A stretch of DNA of 64,000 nt from Paenibacillus sonchi. Its GTDB lineage: Bacteria > Bacillota > Bacilli > Paenibacillales > Paenibacillaceae. Below the pieces are notes generated by a model. That model saw nothing but the letters and a program-made list of their open reading frames with translations, made no database searches and had not been told where the DNA came from. The stretch's first letter is position 1, and each line of letters begins with the position of its first letter. Positions 26,414-36,199 of the stretch are shown here, one piece after another. The stretch is taken from assembly GCF_016772475.1 (NCBI RefSeq), contig NZ_CP068595.1, positions 2,480,001 to 2,544,000 of the forward strand, written 5' to 3'. A program made the position numbers and the translations under genes.

Positions 26414-26948
26414 TGAATCGGCAACAGCTCTGAAACGGACGGTGATTGTGGCGATTTTTGCCGCAGTGGCTGTAGTGCTCAGTCTGGTGGAAGCTCAGAT
26501 CCCGCTGGTCGGGGTCGGGCTGATGCCTGGGGCTAAGCTTGGCTTTGCCAACATTATGATTTTGACTTGTATTTTCTTTTTACGGGGCCGGGACGCCTTT
26601 GTCCTTGTTATTCTGAAGACATTGCTTACCGCATTCCTGCTCGGCACCTTTTCCAGTCTGCTCTTCAGCCTGTTCGGCTCCCTTCTCAGCTTTGTAGTGA
26701 TGTTCCTGCTGGTGAAATGGGGGGGCAAGAAATTCAGTGTGATCGGAATCAGTATCGCCGGCGGATTGGCCCATAACACCGGGCAATTGTTCGCGGCAGC
26801 CATAGTCTTTGAATCCACGAGTATTTTCTACTACCTGCCGGTGCTGCTTATTACCGGAATCGTGACGGGGATTGCCGTCGGCTATGCGGTCCGCTATCTG
26901 GTAGCGTCGCTGTCCAAAATATCGCTGTTTGAAGAGTTTTTGGGCTGA
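26397..26948 (+). CDS. eetB: Gx transporter family membrane protein, EetB-like
   Basis: Integral membrane protein of the family often labelled heptaprenyl diphosphate synthase component I or Gx transporter, and similar to ECF-transporter S-components, 183 residues. About six helices are visible, with the family motif GLMPGAKLGFANIMILTCIF and GGLAHNTGQLFAA. In Listeria the EetA/EetB pair sits in the flavin-based EET locus. Directly followed by ecfA1, ecfA2 and ecfT, it could also be the substrate-binding component of that ECF transporter; a flavin or quinone-related substrate would fit but is inference. Confidence 0.8.
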   Translation: MPMSSSESATALKRTVIVAIFAAVAVVLSLVEAQIPLVGVGLMPGAKLGFANIMILTCIFFLRGRDAFVLVILKTLLTAFLLGTFSSLLFSLFGSLLSFVVMFLLVKWGGKKFSVIGISIAGGLAHNTGQLFAAAIVFESTSIFYYLPVLLITGIVTGIAVGYAVRYLVASLSKISLFEEFLG

Positions 26949-26977
26949 GCCGAATCATCAGCGGAAGGATGACTAAC

Positions 26978-27847
26978 ATGAGTGAAGCATATCAAGAGGC
27001 GGGGGCCGCAGAAGAGGTGCCGGCTGTGATTAAGCTGGACGGTGTATCCTTCGGCTACGATCCGGAGCATCCCATTCTTCATAATATCTCTTTATCCATT
27101 CCCCAGGGAGAGTGGGTTAGCATAGTTGGGCCCAACGGCTGCGGCAAGTCCACACTGGTCAAGCTGATGAATGCCCTGCTGCCGAAAAGCGGCGGCGAAA
27201 TCACTGTTTGCGGCCATCAGCTGGGAGAGGAAACGATCGGAGCCATCCGGCAGTGCATTGGCATGGTATTTCAGAATCCCGATAATCAATTTATCGGGGC
27301 AACGGTTGAAGAAGATATATTGTTTGGCCTGGAAGGGCTGTGTTTGCCTTATGCCGAGATGGAGGAACGCCTGCGTGCCTATACCGTGAAGCTGGGGATT
27401 GAGGCGCTGCTGTCCAAGCATCCGGGCGAGCTGTCAGGCGGACAGAAGCAGCGCGTAGCTATTGCATCCATTCTAGCCATGAAGCCAGGCATCGTCATCT
27501 TTGACGAGGCCTCTTCCATGTTGGATGAGGCGAGCCGCGATGAGCTGCTGCGCATTTTGCAGGGGATGCGGGCGGAAGGGCAGTATACCATCCTGATGAT
27601 TACGCATGATGCTGACGAGATTCTGGCTTCAGACCGGGTGCTCGCCCTGCATGGCGGCGGTCTTGCCGCTGATACGACCCCCCAGGTGCTGTTCCGGGAT
27701 AGAGGGCTTCTGGAAAAATGCCATCTGCTGGAGCCGTATCCTTGGCGCCTTGCCCGTGAATTGCAAACCCGGGGAATCAGGGTGGATGTTCCCGCCAGTG
27801 AAAAGGAGCTTATCGATACATTATGGCCATACAACTACAGCAAGTAA
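26978..27847 (+). CDS. ecfA1: Energy-coupling factor transporter ATPase 1
   Basis: ATP-binding subunit of an ECF transporter, about 289 residues. Walker A is GPNGCGKSTLVKLMN, the Q-loop is GMVFQNPDNQFIGATVEEDI, the signature is LSGGQKQRVAIA, Walker B is IVIFDEASSMLD (an Ala follows the catalytic Glu, as in many EcfA1) and the switch His is in MITHDADEI. ATG 26978 is chosen because GGAAGG is 9 bases upstream; an ATG at 26969 overlaps that RBS. It overlaps ecfA2 by 25 bp. Confidence 0.9.
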   Translation: MSEAYQEAGAAEEVPAVIKLDGVSFGYDPEHPILHNISLSIPQGEWVSIVGPNGCGKSTLVKLMNALLPKSGGEITVCGHQLGEETIGAIRQCIGMVFQNPDNQFIGATVEEDILFGLEGLCLPYAEMEERLRAYTVKLGIEALLSKHPGELSGGQKQRVAIASILAMKPGIVIFDEASSMLDEASRDELLRILQGMRAEGQYTILMITHDADEILASDRVLALHGGGLAADTTPQVLFRDRGLLEKCHLLEPYPWRLARELQTRGIRVDVPASEKELIDTLWPYNYSK

Positions 27848-28721
27848 GCTATACCTACGCCGAAAACAGCCTGTGGAAGCAGACGGCGCTGCATGAGATC
27901 ACCCTCGGCATTCCCAAAGGCTCGCTGACCGGGATCGCGGGTGCGACAGGCTCCGGCAAGTCTACGCTGCTGCAGCTGTTCAATGGCATTCTGAAGCCTA
28001 CACAGGGCACGGTGCAGGTGCTGGATGTAACTATCCGCGCTGGTGAAAAGTCGCCGAAGCTGCTCCCGCTGCGCCGCCGGGTCGGACTGGTCTTTCAATT
28101 TCCGGAGCAGCAGATGTTCGAGGATACGGTAGAAAAGGATCTGTGCTTCGGACCGCTCAATTTCGGCATGAGCCCGGAGGAAGCCAAGGAGCGGGCGCGC
28201 CAGGCCATGCTCGAAATGGGCCTGGACCTCGGCCTGCTCACGCGCAATCCATTCCGGTTAAGCGGAGGGCAGATGCGCAAGGCGGCCATCGCCTCGGTGC
28301 TTGCTATGGACCCGGAGATCGTTGTGCTGGATGAGCCGACCGCCACACTGGACCCGGTCAGCCGGGCTGAGCTGATCTCACAACTGGAGCGTCTCTGCCG
28401 TGAACAGGGGCGGACGATTATTATCGTAACCCACCGGATGGACGAACTGCTGCCTTATGCCGACCGCTGGGTTCTGCTGAAGGACGGGAAGATTGCTTTT
28501 CAGGGCAGCGGCGGGGAGCTGGCGGAAGAGCCGGACATTCTTGCACGCTGCGGCCTCGGCGTTCCGCATTCCCTCCGGTACTGGCGCGGCATTGCCGACC
28601 GTTTCGGGCTTGCAGGAGAGAAGCCGCGGCTTACGCCTGAGAGCCTTGCCGAGCTGATCGCTTCCCTGCCGGGGGCAGGCGCTGCGGGCAGACCGGAAGA
28701 AGGGGGGATGCCCATGAATGA
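27823..28721 (+). CDS. ecfA2: Energy-coupling factor transporter ATPase 2 (apparent fusion to EcfT is a one-base artefact)
   Basis: Second ECF ATPase, about 299 residues. Walker A is GATGSGKSTLLQLFN, the Q-loop is GLVFQFPEQQMFEDTVEKDL, the signature is LSGGQMRKAAIASVLA, Walker B is IVVLDEPTATLDP and the switch His is in VTHRMDELL. As written, the frame runs straight through into EcfT. However, one extra G in the G6 run 28702-28707 gives the ending E-E-G-G-D-A-H-E-stop, whose TGA overlaps the ecfT ATG in ATGAATGA, the normal junction of these genes. The end coordinate assumes that correction. Confidence 0.85.
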
Positions 28722-29505
28722 GCGGCTGCTGCTGGGACGCAGTATTGAGACCGGCTCATGGGTGCATAAGCTGGATGCACGTTCCAAGCTTACGGGGATG
28801 CTGCTGTATGTAGCTGTAATTCTGCTGTCGGATTCATGGCCCTCCATGGCGCTGCTGGCTGTATTTTCGATTGCGGTCATGGCTTCAACGCGTATTCCGC
28901 TAAAGTATTTCATCAAAGCGGCCAAGCCTTTGCGCTATCTGATGCTGTTCATCTTCATCGTGCAGCTTCTGTCGGTCAAAGCGGGGAATGTGCTGTGGTC
29001 CGCCGGCTCCTTCTCGCTGCATGAGGGCGGTTTGCGCCTGGCATCCTTTTCTGTGATCCGCATGCTGTTTCTGATCACGTTCACAGCGCTGCTAACCTTT
29101 ACCACAACGCCGGGGAAGCTGAACCAGGGACTGGAGGGAATCCTGTCGCCATTCAAGAAATTCGGACTGTCGCCGGACCGGATTACGCTGATGATCAGCA
29201 TCGCCCTGCGGTTCATTCCTACGATTCTGGATGAATCGCAGATTATTATGAAAGCCCAGGCCTCCCGCGGGGCCGATCTGCAGGAGCTGCCTCTCAAAGA
29301 GAAAGCGCGGATGCTGGTGTCCCTGCTTGTGCCGGTGATCTCCAGCGCCTTCCGGCGGGCTCAGGACCTGGTCTATTCCATGGAAGCCAGAGGCTTCCGC
29401 ATGGATGCCCCGCGCAGCCGGTATCACCGCCTGAGGTGGGGCGCTGCCGATACTGTTTTTGTCGCTATGTTCGTCATCATGGGAGTTGCAGTTGCATTAT
29501 TGTAA
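28714..29505 (+). CDS. ecfT: Energy-coupling factor transporter transmembrane protein
   Basis: Scaffold subunit that couples the two ATPases to the S-component, about 263 residues. The typical start is MNERLLLGRSIETGSWVHKL, then several helices (LTGMLLYVAVILLS, LRYLMLFIFIVQLLSV). Two coupling-helix motifs follow: the Ala-Arg-Gly-like QASRGADLQELP and YSMEARGFRMDAPRSRYH. The last helix is FVAMFVIMGVAVALL. It follows ecfA2 with a start/stop overlap and is followed after 20 bp by the U32 gene, so the operon continues. Confidence 0.92.
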   Translation: MNERLLLGRSIETGSWVHKLDARSKLTGMLLYVAVILLSDSWPSMALLAVFSIAVMASTRIPLKYFIKAAKPLRYLMLFIFIVQLLSVKAGNVLWSAGSFSLHEGGLRLASFSVIRMLFLITFTALLTFTTTPGKLNQGLEGILSPFKKFGLSPDRITLMISIALRFIPTILDESQIIMKAQASRGADLQELPLKEKARMLVSLLVPVISSAFRRAQDLVYSMEARGFRMDAPRSRYHRLRWGAADTVFVAMFVIMGVAVALL

Positions 29506-29525
29506 TATTTTAGGGGGAATAGGCA

Positions 29526-31451
29526 ATGGCAAGATTTTTTAACGGTAAAGAAATTGAACTGCTCGCGCCTGCGGGAACGTTCGATATTTTCCAGGCAGTC
29601 GTGGAGTCGGGCTGTGATGCAGTGTATTTTGGCGGTCCTGTACTTAATATGAGAATGATGCGCAAAGGCTATAATCTATCGCATGAAGAAATTATTGAAG
29701 CCCTTGCTATGGCCCATAAACTGGATAAAAAAGTATATGTCACCGTAAACAATCTTTTCAGCGAAGACGATGTGGAGGAAGCCAGAGCTTACCTGCAGTT
29801 TCTGGACGAGGCCCGTCCGGATGCACTGATCGTTCAGGATATGGCCGTGCTGGAGCTGATCCGTGAGATGGGGCTTACTGTTCCTGTCCACGCTTCAGTC
29901 ATGATGAATGTGCACAATCTGGAGATGATTTATGCTCTGCGCGATCTTGGAGTAAGCCGGGTGGTGACTTCGCGGGAAATGGATCTGCAGACGGCCAAGC
30001 TGCTGGGTCAGAAGAGCGGCATGGAGCTGGAATACTTCGTTCATGGCGATATGTGCTCTGTGCACGGGGCGAACTGCTACTTCAGCTCCCAGGTCTTCGG
30101 CATGAGCAGCAACCGGGGCAAATGTATGAAGCCTTGCCGGTGGGATTACCGGATTAAACGTGACGGGTATGTGTTCCCGGCGGAATATCCGCTGGCCGTC
30201 AAGGATATGTTCATGTATGAGAATCTTCCGGAGCTGATCGAATCGGGGATTACCTCGTTTAAAATCGAAGGCCGGATGCGCGATAAGGAATTCATGGTCT
30301 CGCTGGTGAACAGCTACAGTGATGCGATTGACCGTTATATCGAAGATCCTATCGGCTTTGACCGCACAGTGGACTCCAAGGAGCTGTACAAAAACCGCAA
30401 ACGTGATTTCTCCACTGCCTACGCTTTTGGCAAACCGGGTCTGGCGAATATTAACCGCCGTTACGAAGGTACAGGCAAGTTCTACAGCACTGGCAAGGTA
30501 TTCAGTACACCGACAGCAGAGCGGGAACTATCTGAGGCACGTGTGCTGGAGCTGCGCGAACGTCTGGCCCGGGCAGGGAAAGCACCGGAAGCAAAACCGG
30601 AACTGGCTGTGCGTGTAAACAACATGGCGCAAGCCCGGCTGGTCATCGAAATGGGCGCGGACAGTCTGTATCTGCCAGGAGATGTATTTGAACCGGACCG
30701 GCCGTTTACGAAGCAGGATATTAAGGAACTTGGAGCAATTAAAGGGCAGACCAAGCTGTATCTCGGATTGCCGCGGATGATGACAGAGCTGCATTTTAAC
30801 CAGTATGATCATTTGCTGAACGGAGAGCGGCTGCCCATTGACGGGCTGATGATTACTAATCTGGGAGCGATTCGGCGCTACAGAGCGGCGGGATATCCAA
30901 TGATTGGCGATGTTAACTTGAATGTCTATAATCACCTGTCTGCAGGACTGTATGCCGGATTGGGGCTGGAAAAGCTTACGGTGTCGCCGGAGATGACGAT
31001 GGAGCATTTTGCCGCCTTTACTGCGCGTTGTGATCTGCCGCTGGAGGTGGTTGTCCACGGGACACCGGCGCTGATGTACATGGAGCATGATCTTTACGAA
31101 AATACCGAGGTGATGGAGCCTATCGCCGAAGAGGATAACCGCTATGTCAGCAACGATGTGCTGGTGCTCAAAACCGACAAAGGCGAAAACCCGGTCTACC
31201 GCGATCAATACGGCCGCTGCCATCTGCTCTTCTCCAAAGAACTCTGCTACTTGCCTATGCTGAAAGAAATGAGCGGACTGGGCATTGCCAGCTTCCGGAT
31301 CGAAGGCGCCACATACAGCACGGAAGAGCTGCGGGCAATCATTGCTGCCTATCAGGCTGCCTTGGGCGGTACAAATCCGCAGGAGGATTTACTCGGCGGG
31401 CTTACGCCTGTCTATGCCGGTTATACGCTAGGCTCTTTGCAGTTCAATTAA
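29526..31451 (+). CDS. U32-family protein with duplicated U32-like halves and one Fe-S cysteine cluster
   Basis: U32 proteins include tRNA/rRNA hydroxylation factors and UbiU/UbiV, which hydroxylate ubiquinone precursors without oxygen. The N-terminal half has IELLAPAGTFDIFQAVVESG and the 4Fe-4S-type set MCSVHGANC...GKCMKPCRWDY, closest in pattern to UbiU/TrhP. From about residue 355 a second, similar half begins (ELAVRVNNMAQARLVIEMGA, GLMITNLGAIRRY), but its HGTPALMYMEHDL segment has lost the cysteines. Length 641 is longer than TrhP-type members. It is encoded inside a quinone/EET operon, so a role in modifying a quinone is possible but unproven. Confidence 0.8.
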   Translation: MARFFNGKEIELLAPAGTFDIFQAVVESGCDAVYFGGPVLNMRMMRKGYNLSHEEIIEALAMAHKLDKKVYVTVNNLFSEDDVEEARAYLQFLDEARPDALIVQDMAVLELIREMGLTVPVHASVMMNVHNLEMIYALRDLGVSRVVTSREMDLQTAKLLGQKSGMELEYFVHGDMCSVHGANCYFSSQVFGMSSNRGKCMKPCRWDYRIKRDGYVFPAEYPLAVKDMFMYENLPELIESGITSFKIEGRMRDKEFMVSLVNSYSDAIDRYIEDPIGFDRTVDSKELYKNRKRDFSTAYAFGKPGLANINRRYEGTGKFYSTGKVFSTPTAERELSEARVLELRERLARAGKAPEAKPELAVRVNNMAQARLVIEMGADSLYLPGDVFEPDRPFTKQDIKELGAIKGQTKLYLGLPRMMTELHFNQYDHLLNGERLPIDGLMITNLGAIRRYRAAGYPMIGDVNLNVYNHLSAGLYAGLGLEKLTVSPEMTMEHFAAFTARCDLPLEVVVHGTPALMYMEHDLYENTEVMEPIAEEDNRYVSNDVLVLKTDKGENPVYRDQYGRCHLLFSKELCYLPMLKEMSGLGIASFRIEGATYSTEELRAIIAAYQAALGGTNPQEDLLGGLTPVYAGYTLGSLQFN

Positions 31452-31557
31452 TATATTTCAATTTTAAAATATCAAGCTGGAGCGTATAATAACAGTAAGT
31501 GGTAGATTAATAAGTTATTTTTTTCACAAGATATGCCTGAAAGAGAGGGAACCCATC

Positions 31558-32859
31558 ATGAAGCAAGAAGAGACGGTCATCGGGAGAACAGCGGTTGCCG
31601 CCAAAAGAAAAGATTATTTCTATCCCTGCACCGCACACTTTTACCGCGATGCGCCGCAGCTCGTGCGCGGAAGCATGCAGTTTGTGTACGATGAGCACGG
31701 CAAGCAATATACTGACTTTTTTGCCGGAGTATCGGTTGTCGCCTGCGGGCATTGCAACCCGGTGATTACGGCGCGTACAATTGCGCAGCTTCAGCAGCTC
31801 CAGCATACCTCAACGGTCTATCTTACGCAGCCCAATGTGGACTTGGCCGAGCGGCTGGAGGAGGTGCTGCCGGGGAAGCTGCGCCGCAGCTTCTTCGTCA
31901 ACAGCGGCTCCGAGGCCAATGAAGGGGCGCTGCTGCTGGCCAGAATGCATACCGGACGCAAAGGCTTCATTGCCCTGGAGAGCGGGCTGCACGGACGCAC
32001 CAATCTGACAATGAGTGTTACCGGACTGCAGATGTGGAGAACGGATCAATACCTGGATGAAGATGTAACGTTTATTGAGCGTCCTTATGATCCAAAGCTT
32101 ACGCTGGATGAAGCTGCAGCCGTTTCTCTAAAGAGCCTGGAACGGGTGCTGAAGGAGAAGGGCGACACGATTGCGGCCATGATTGTAGAGCCGATTCAAG
32201 GAAATGGCGGCATGATTATGCCTGCCCCTGCGTATTTCCGCGAAGTCAAAACGCTGCTGGAGCAGTACGGCGTGCTGCTGATTGACGACGAGATACAGAC
32301 GGGCTACGGCCGGACGGGAGCGATGTTCGCCATGGAGCATTTTGGCGTTGTGCCGGATATTATCAGCATGGCCAAAGCGCTGGGCAATGGGGTTCCGGTA
32401 GCTGCTTTTGCAACAACGGATGAAATTGCGGCGTCGCTGAACCGGCCTTCGGCTTCGACGTTCGGGGGCAACCCTGTATCGGCGGCTACAGCACTTGCGG
32501 TACTGGATTATATCCGTGACGAACATCTGCCGGAGCGTGCGGCTGAGCTTGGTTCGCGCCTGAAGAAAGGCCTTGAATCGCTTCAGGAACGTTATCCGGG
32601 AATGATCACTGATGTGCGCGGAACCGGCCTGATGCTGGGCGCAGAACTGGCGGGTGCGGACGCTGCCGGATCAGCTGAACTGACCGATAATGTGCTCGAA
32701 GCGATGAAGGACCGCGGTTATCTGATCGGCAAAAACGGCGTAGGCCGCAACGTCCTGGCCTTCCAGCCGCCGCTGGTTATTACCGCTGAAGATGTCGACG
32801 GGATGCTTGCTGTTTTGAATGAAGTGCTGCTGCAGGTTTCCACAGAAAAGGAAGAATAA
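31558..32859 (+). CDS. Class III PLP-dependent aminotransferase
   Basis: Fold-type I aminotransferase of the ornithine/GABA/alanine-glyoxylate group, 433 residues. Visible features are the cofactor phosphate loop [18 protein letters not shown] Asp in [15 protein letters not shown] and the Schiff-base Lys in [17 protein letters not shown], followed by [35 protein letters not shown] precedes the ATG. A separate promoter may lie in the 106-bp gap (TATAAT at 31484). The substrate is not clear, and there is no obvious link to electron transfer apart from position. Its stop nearly abuts the UbiA-family start. Confidence 0.9.
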   Translation: MKQEETVIGRTAVAAKRKDYFYPCTAHFYRDAPQLVRGSMQFVYDEHGKQYTDFFAGVSVVACGHCNPVITARTIAQLQQLQHTSTVYLTQPNVDLAERLEEVLPGKLRRSFFVNSGSEANEGALLLARMHTGRKGFIALESGLHGRTNLTMSVTGLQMWRTDQYLDEDVTFIERPYDPKLTLDEAAAVSLKSLERVLKEKGDTIAAMIVEPIQGNGGMIMPAPAYFREVKTLLEQYGVLLIDDEIQTGYGRTGAMFAMEHFGVVPDIISMAKALGNGVPVAAFATTDEIAASLNRPSASTFGGNPVSAATALAVLDYIRDEHLPERAAELGSRLKKGLESLQERYPGMITDVRGTGLMLGAELAGADAAGSAELTDNVLEAMKDRGYLIGKNGVGRNVLAFQPPLVITAEDVDGMLAVLNEVLLQVSTEKEE

Positions 32860-32860
32860 T

Positions 32861-33742
32861 ATGATCTTAAACGCTGTCAAAACCTCTGCGCTTAAGCTGA
32901 AAATGTTCAGCGAGCTGGTGATGTTTTCCCACACGCTGTTTTCCCTGCCCTTTGCCGTCATCTCGATGGTCTGGGCGGCGGGAGGCTGGCCGTCCGGCCA
33001 TATGATGCTGTGGGGACTGATCGCTCTAATCGGGGCGCGGAATGGCGCCAACGCCTTCAATCGCCTCGTCGACCGTACCTTTGACGGGAAAAATCCGCGC
33101 ACTGCGCACCGGCATCTGCCGCAGCACCTGCTGGCGGAGAAGGAAGTTATCTTTTTTATCATCATCAACTATGCCTTGTTCATTATAGCCTCCGGTATGC
33201 TGAATCTGCTCTGTCTGCTGCTGTCGCCGGTGGCCATCGTCCTGATCTCCAGTTATTCCTATACCAAACGTTTCACATTCTTGAGCCACCTGTATCTTGG
33301 CTTTGTAATTGCTTCGGCGCCTATTGGCGCCTGGTTCGCGGTAACGGGGAATATTGCGTTCACACCGTTTGTAATCGGTACAGTGGTTATGCTCTGGATC
33401 GCCGGCTTTGATATTATCTATGGTACGCAGGATATTGATTTTGACCGCCGGAACGGCCTGTGGTCCATCCCCAGCTTCTTCGGGCTGGAGAATGCGCTGC
33501 GCATTTCCAAAGGGCTGCACTTCATCATGATCCTGCTCCTGCTGTTCCTGTACCTCTGGCGCGATCTGGGCTGGATGTATCTGGTCGGCATCGGCATCGC
33601 CACGCTGCTGCTGATGACGGAGCACCGGATTATTAAGCCGCATAACCGGCGGCTGATGAAGGTGGCTTCCTATAATTTGAATCAGGTGATCAGTATGGTG
33701 ATATTGCTGTGTACGCTGATTGATTATTTTTATGTTAGCTAG
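32861..33742 (+). CDS. dmkA: UbiA-family polyprenyltransferase, DmkA/MqnP-like
   Basis: Integral membrane prenyltransferase that attaches a polyprenyl tail to an aromatic quinone head, 293 residues with eight or so helices. The two Asp-rich motifs are NRLVDRTFDGKNPRT (N-x3-D-x4-D type) and YGTQDIDFDR (D-x3-D). The start at 32861 lies two bases after the aminotransferase stop, with AGGAAG upstream. In Listeria the EET locus has its own MenA paralogue, DmkA, which makes a dedicated demethylmenaquinone. Together with the heptaprenyl synthase genes encoded convergently at 35.2-36.6 kb, that role is the best guess here. Sequence alone also fits a 4-hydroxybenzoate- or futalosine-type substrate. 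Confidence 0.85.
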   Translation: MILNAVKTSALKLKMFSELVMFSHTLFSLPFAVISMVWAAGGWPSGHMMLWGLIALIGARNGANAFNRLVDRTFDGKNPRTAHRHLPQHLLAEKEVIFFIIINYALFIIASGMLNLLCLLLSPVAIVLISSYSYTKRFTFLSHLYLGFVIASAPIGAWFAVTGNIAFTPFVIGTVVMLWIAGFDIIYGTQDIDFDRRNGLWSIPSFFGLENALRISKGLHFIMILLLLFLYLWRDLGWMYLVGIGIATLLLMTEHRIIKPHNRRLMKVASYNLNQVISMVILLCTLIDYFYVS

Positions 33743-35201
33743 GGTGTAAGGGGTGGTTAGGAGAGCTCCGCTCCGTCCTAACCTAGCTTAGGGGGGCGTA
33801 AAGCTGGCTTACGCGGCCTTCCGGGCTGGGTAGTGCGGTTCTTTGAACTCAGCCCGGGCAGGGCTTCGTTCAAAGAAGAAACACTTGAAGGGGAGCCGCT
33901 TTACCCGCGGGCCCCGGGACAACATAGTTAAAAACCTACCATGGGTTGGGCTTGTAGAACTTGGAGGGTTTGAGGAACACAATAGAGCTCATCAGGAACT
34001 GAAGCTAAGTAGAAAAAGTAAAACTAATTAGCTCAAATCCTGGCTGCAGAAGGGTTTAGTGGGATTTTGTACACCTAATTCAGACATATTCACCCCATAT
34101 AGCCGCTTTCAGCCGAATAGTGGTACTTTTTCCAACATAGGATATTACGCAAGCTAAATGAGTCCGATTAGTGGTACCTTTTCCAACATAGGATATTCCA
34201 TAAGCTGAATGAGTTCGATTAGTGGTGCTTTTTCCACAACGATGACTGTCTTTCAATTTTACAAGTTCAATCTATATATCCAAAAACTTACTATACAGAT
34301 TGAACTTGCAATCTGTAGTCTTCATTGTGGATCAATTGATTGTTGGTATGACTGCACTTCGTGCAATAGAACGCTTTATTATTGTGTGTCGAATCTCATT
34401 CTACTGTATTTCGTGCAACTGATCTCCCGACATGGAGGCCAAATACCGCTTCTCCAGGGAATTCTAATGTACAAAGTGCAATAGAATGAGATTTTCGAGC
34501 GATTTATGGGTTTTCTGCTGCAGGAAGTGCAATAGAATGCGAGTTGCGGCTTAATTTGAAAGAGAGAAGCATCACCATTGGGATCTAGATTAACACCCCA
34601 ACCATTCCCTCGAAGACCAGGCCGTAGGAATAATGCTAACTGAACGCAAAAGAAGGTCCCAACCGGGGCCTTCTTTTCGCATTATGTGATTCGATTGTAG
34701 ACTATACAAGTTGGGCCGAAGAATGGCCCGTCATACGTGAAGTGGAGGCTCTATTGAGTCAGCGTGCTAAGTGGAATTTGTACACCTAATTTTCTCGAAA
34801 TCCTTGATACGGCGGTCTTTAGTGGGAATTTATACACTTAATTTCGGAGAGTTGCCCGTTTGGCAGCCATTCTGGCCCAATTAGATGTACTTTTTCCCAC
34901 TAAAGCTGCTAGGGGAGGGAGAAGCCGCCGATTAGTTATACTTTTTCCACTCCGTTCGGCTGATAGATGCCTGGTTGGACGGTTGACTAGCGGATTGACC
35001 GGTTTAAAGGTCTACTGCTACGGGAACAGCTGAACCGAACCGGACTTACCGGGTCTGCTAACCAGCAGACTGACAGCTTGCCAGCCAATCAGCCAACCGG
35101 GTTTGTTGACCGGCAAGCAAGCCTGCCGTTTGATTAACAATCAACCGGCCAACGGTTGTCTCCGGTTTGGCAATATAGAGCTGCAATTACACAGCAGTGT
35201 T
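33743..35201. repeat. 1.46-kb convergent intergenic region of short interspersed repeats
   Basis: No gene supported. Near 33754-33783 there is a stem GGTTAGGA/TCCTAACC. Three copies of a ~50-bp unit, CGAATAGTGGTACTTTTTCC and on through CAACATAGGATATT, lie at about 34118-34245. The same core (AGTGGGA, TTTTACACCTAATT-like or ACTTTTTCCCACT) recurs at 34055-34082, 34770-34795, 34822-34845 and 34880-34965. A second family built on GTGCAATAGAATG occurs at about 34362, 34425, 34470 and 34530. The right end (34970-35150) is rich in GACCGG/CCGGTC-like words. These look like genome-wide intergenic repeats between the two convergent gene sets. Confidence 0.7.
34648..34677. terminator. Bidirectional intrinsic terminator
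   Basis: AAAAGAAGG-TCCC-AACC-GGGG-CCTTCTTTT forms a compact stem with A/T tails on both sides, between the two convergent gene sets. Confidence 0.7.
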
Positions 35202-36181
35202 CTAACGGTCGCGTCCGGCAAAATACTGCAGCAATGTCTCAAGATCGGCATGTGCCGGGTAGCTGGAGAGCCGCTGGATAATTGCGGCAGCCTGGCCGAG
35301 GTAATCCTGGCTGACCTCTTCGGTACGGGCCAGGGCGTCGCTGCGGTTAATCAGGGCCAGCACATGAGCCACCTCTTCCTCTGAAGAGGCGGGGCCAATG
35401 GTGCGGATGACAGGCGCCAGTTCGGGGTCCTGCAGGGCAAAAAGCACAGGAAGGGTGACCTGGCCATTGCGGAGGTCGCTGCCAGCAGGCTTGCCAAGGA
35501 CAGCGGCGGACTGGGTGAAGTCGAGCAGGTCGTCCTGGATCTGGAAGGACATGCCCAGCGCCTCGCCAAAGTTGTAGAGCAGGCCCGCGACTTCTTCCGG
35601 GCTCTCCGCAGAAAGTGCGCCCACCCGTAAGCAGGTGGCCATCAGCATGGCTGTTTTGTTGCGGGATTTCTCCAGGTACTCGTCAAAAGTGAGATTGTAG
35701 TCATAGGCATGCTCCATTTGCTGGTATTCTCCCAGGCACAGCTGGGCAGTAGCCACGGACGACAGGTCATGGACATAACGGTTTTTGTCACCGGTGTATT
35801 TGCTGAGCAGCTCAATCACCCTGGCAGACATATAATTCCCGATATGGACTGCGGAGAGCACGCCGGTCTTGGTATGCAGGGCAGGAACACCCCGCCGCAG
35901 TTCGGCATCATCGATAATATCATCATGAATTAATGAGGCAACGTGAATAAATTCCGCAGCAGCAGATAATTGAATCGTTCGCCGGGTTGAAGGTTTGCGT
36001 CCAAAACGGCTGCCGACGATGACCATCAGCGGCCGGAGACGTTTTCCCCGGAGCCGGTCAGCTCCAGAATGCTCTGCGCGAGCTGTGACTTTTTGGGTAC
36101 GTCTTTATCACGGGCCACAATATTCTGAATTTCATGGTTAATTTCGTCCAGGTCTATATTTAAGGCTTCATGCAGCTTCAT
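35202..36181 (-). CDS. hepT: Heptaprenyl diphosphate synthase component 2 (DmkB-like); frame broken by one missing base
   Basis: Catalytic subunit making the C35 tail for menaquinone-type quinones, about 326 residues after repair. The first Asp-rich motif is LIHDDIIDDAELRRG and the second is FQIQDDLLDFTQSA. From ATG 36181 the frame reads MKLHEALNIDLDEINHEIQN and stops after ELTGSGENVSGR. One more C in the C4 run 36046-36049 converts this into S-G-G-K-R-L-R-P-L-M-V, the family's conserved GGKR-LRP. It lies 19 bp after component 1. Its position in an operon with ndh2 and pplA-like genes supports an EET-specific copy rather than, or besides, the general one. Confidence 0.9.
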
Positions 36182-36199
36182 CGTTTGGGTTCCCACCTG

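Noticed and set aside
27823..29505. Novel ATPase-permease fusion
   Set aside because: A single extra G restores the ordinary ecfA2/ecfT overlap.
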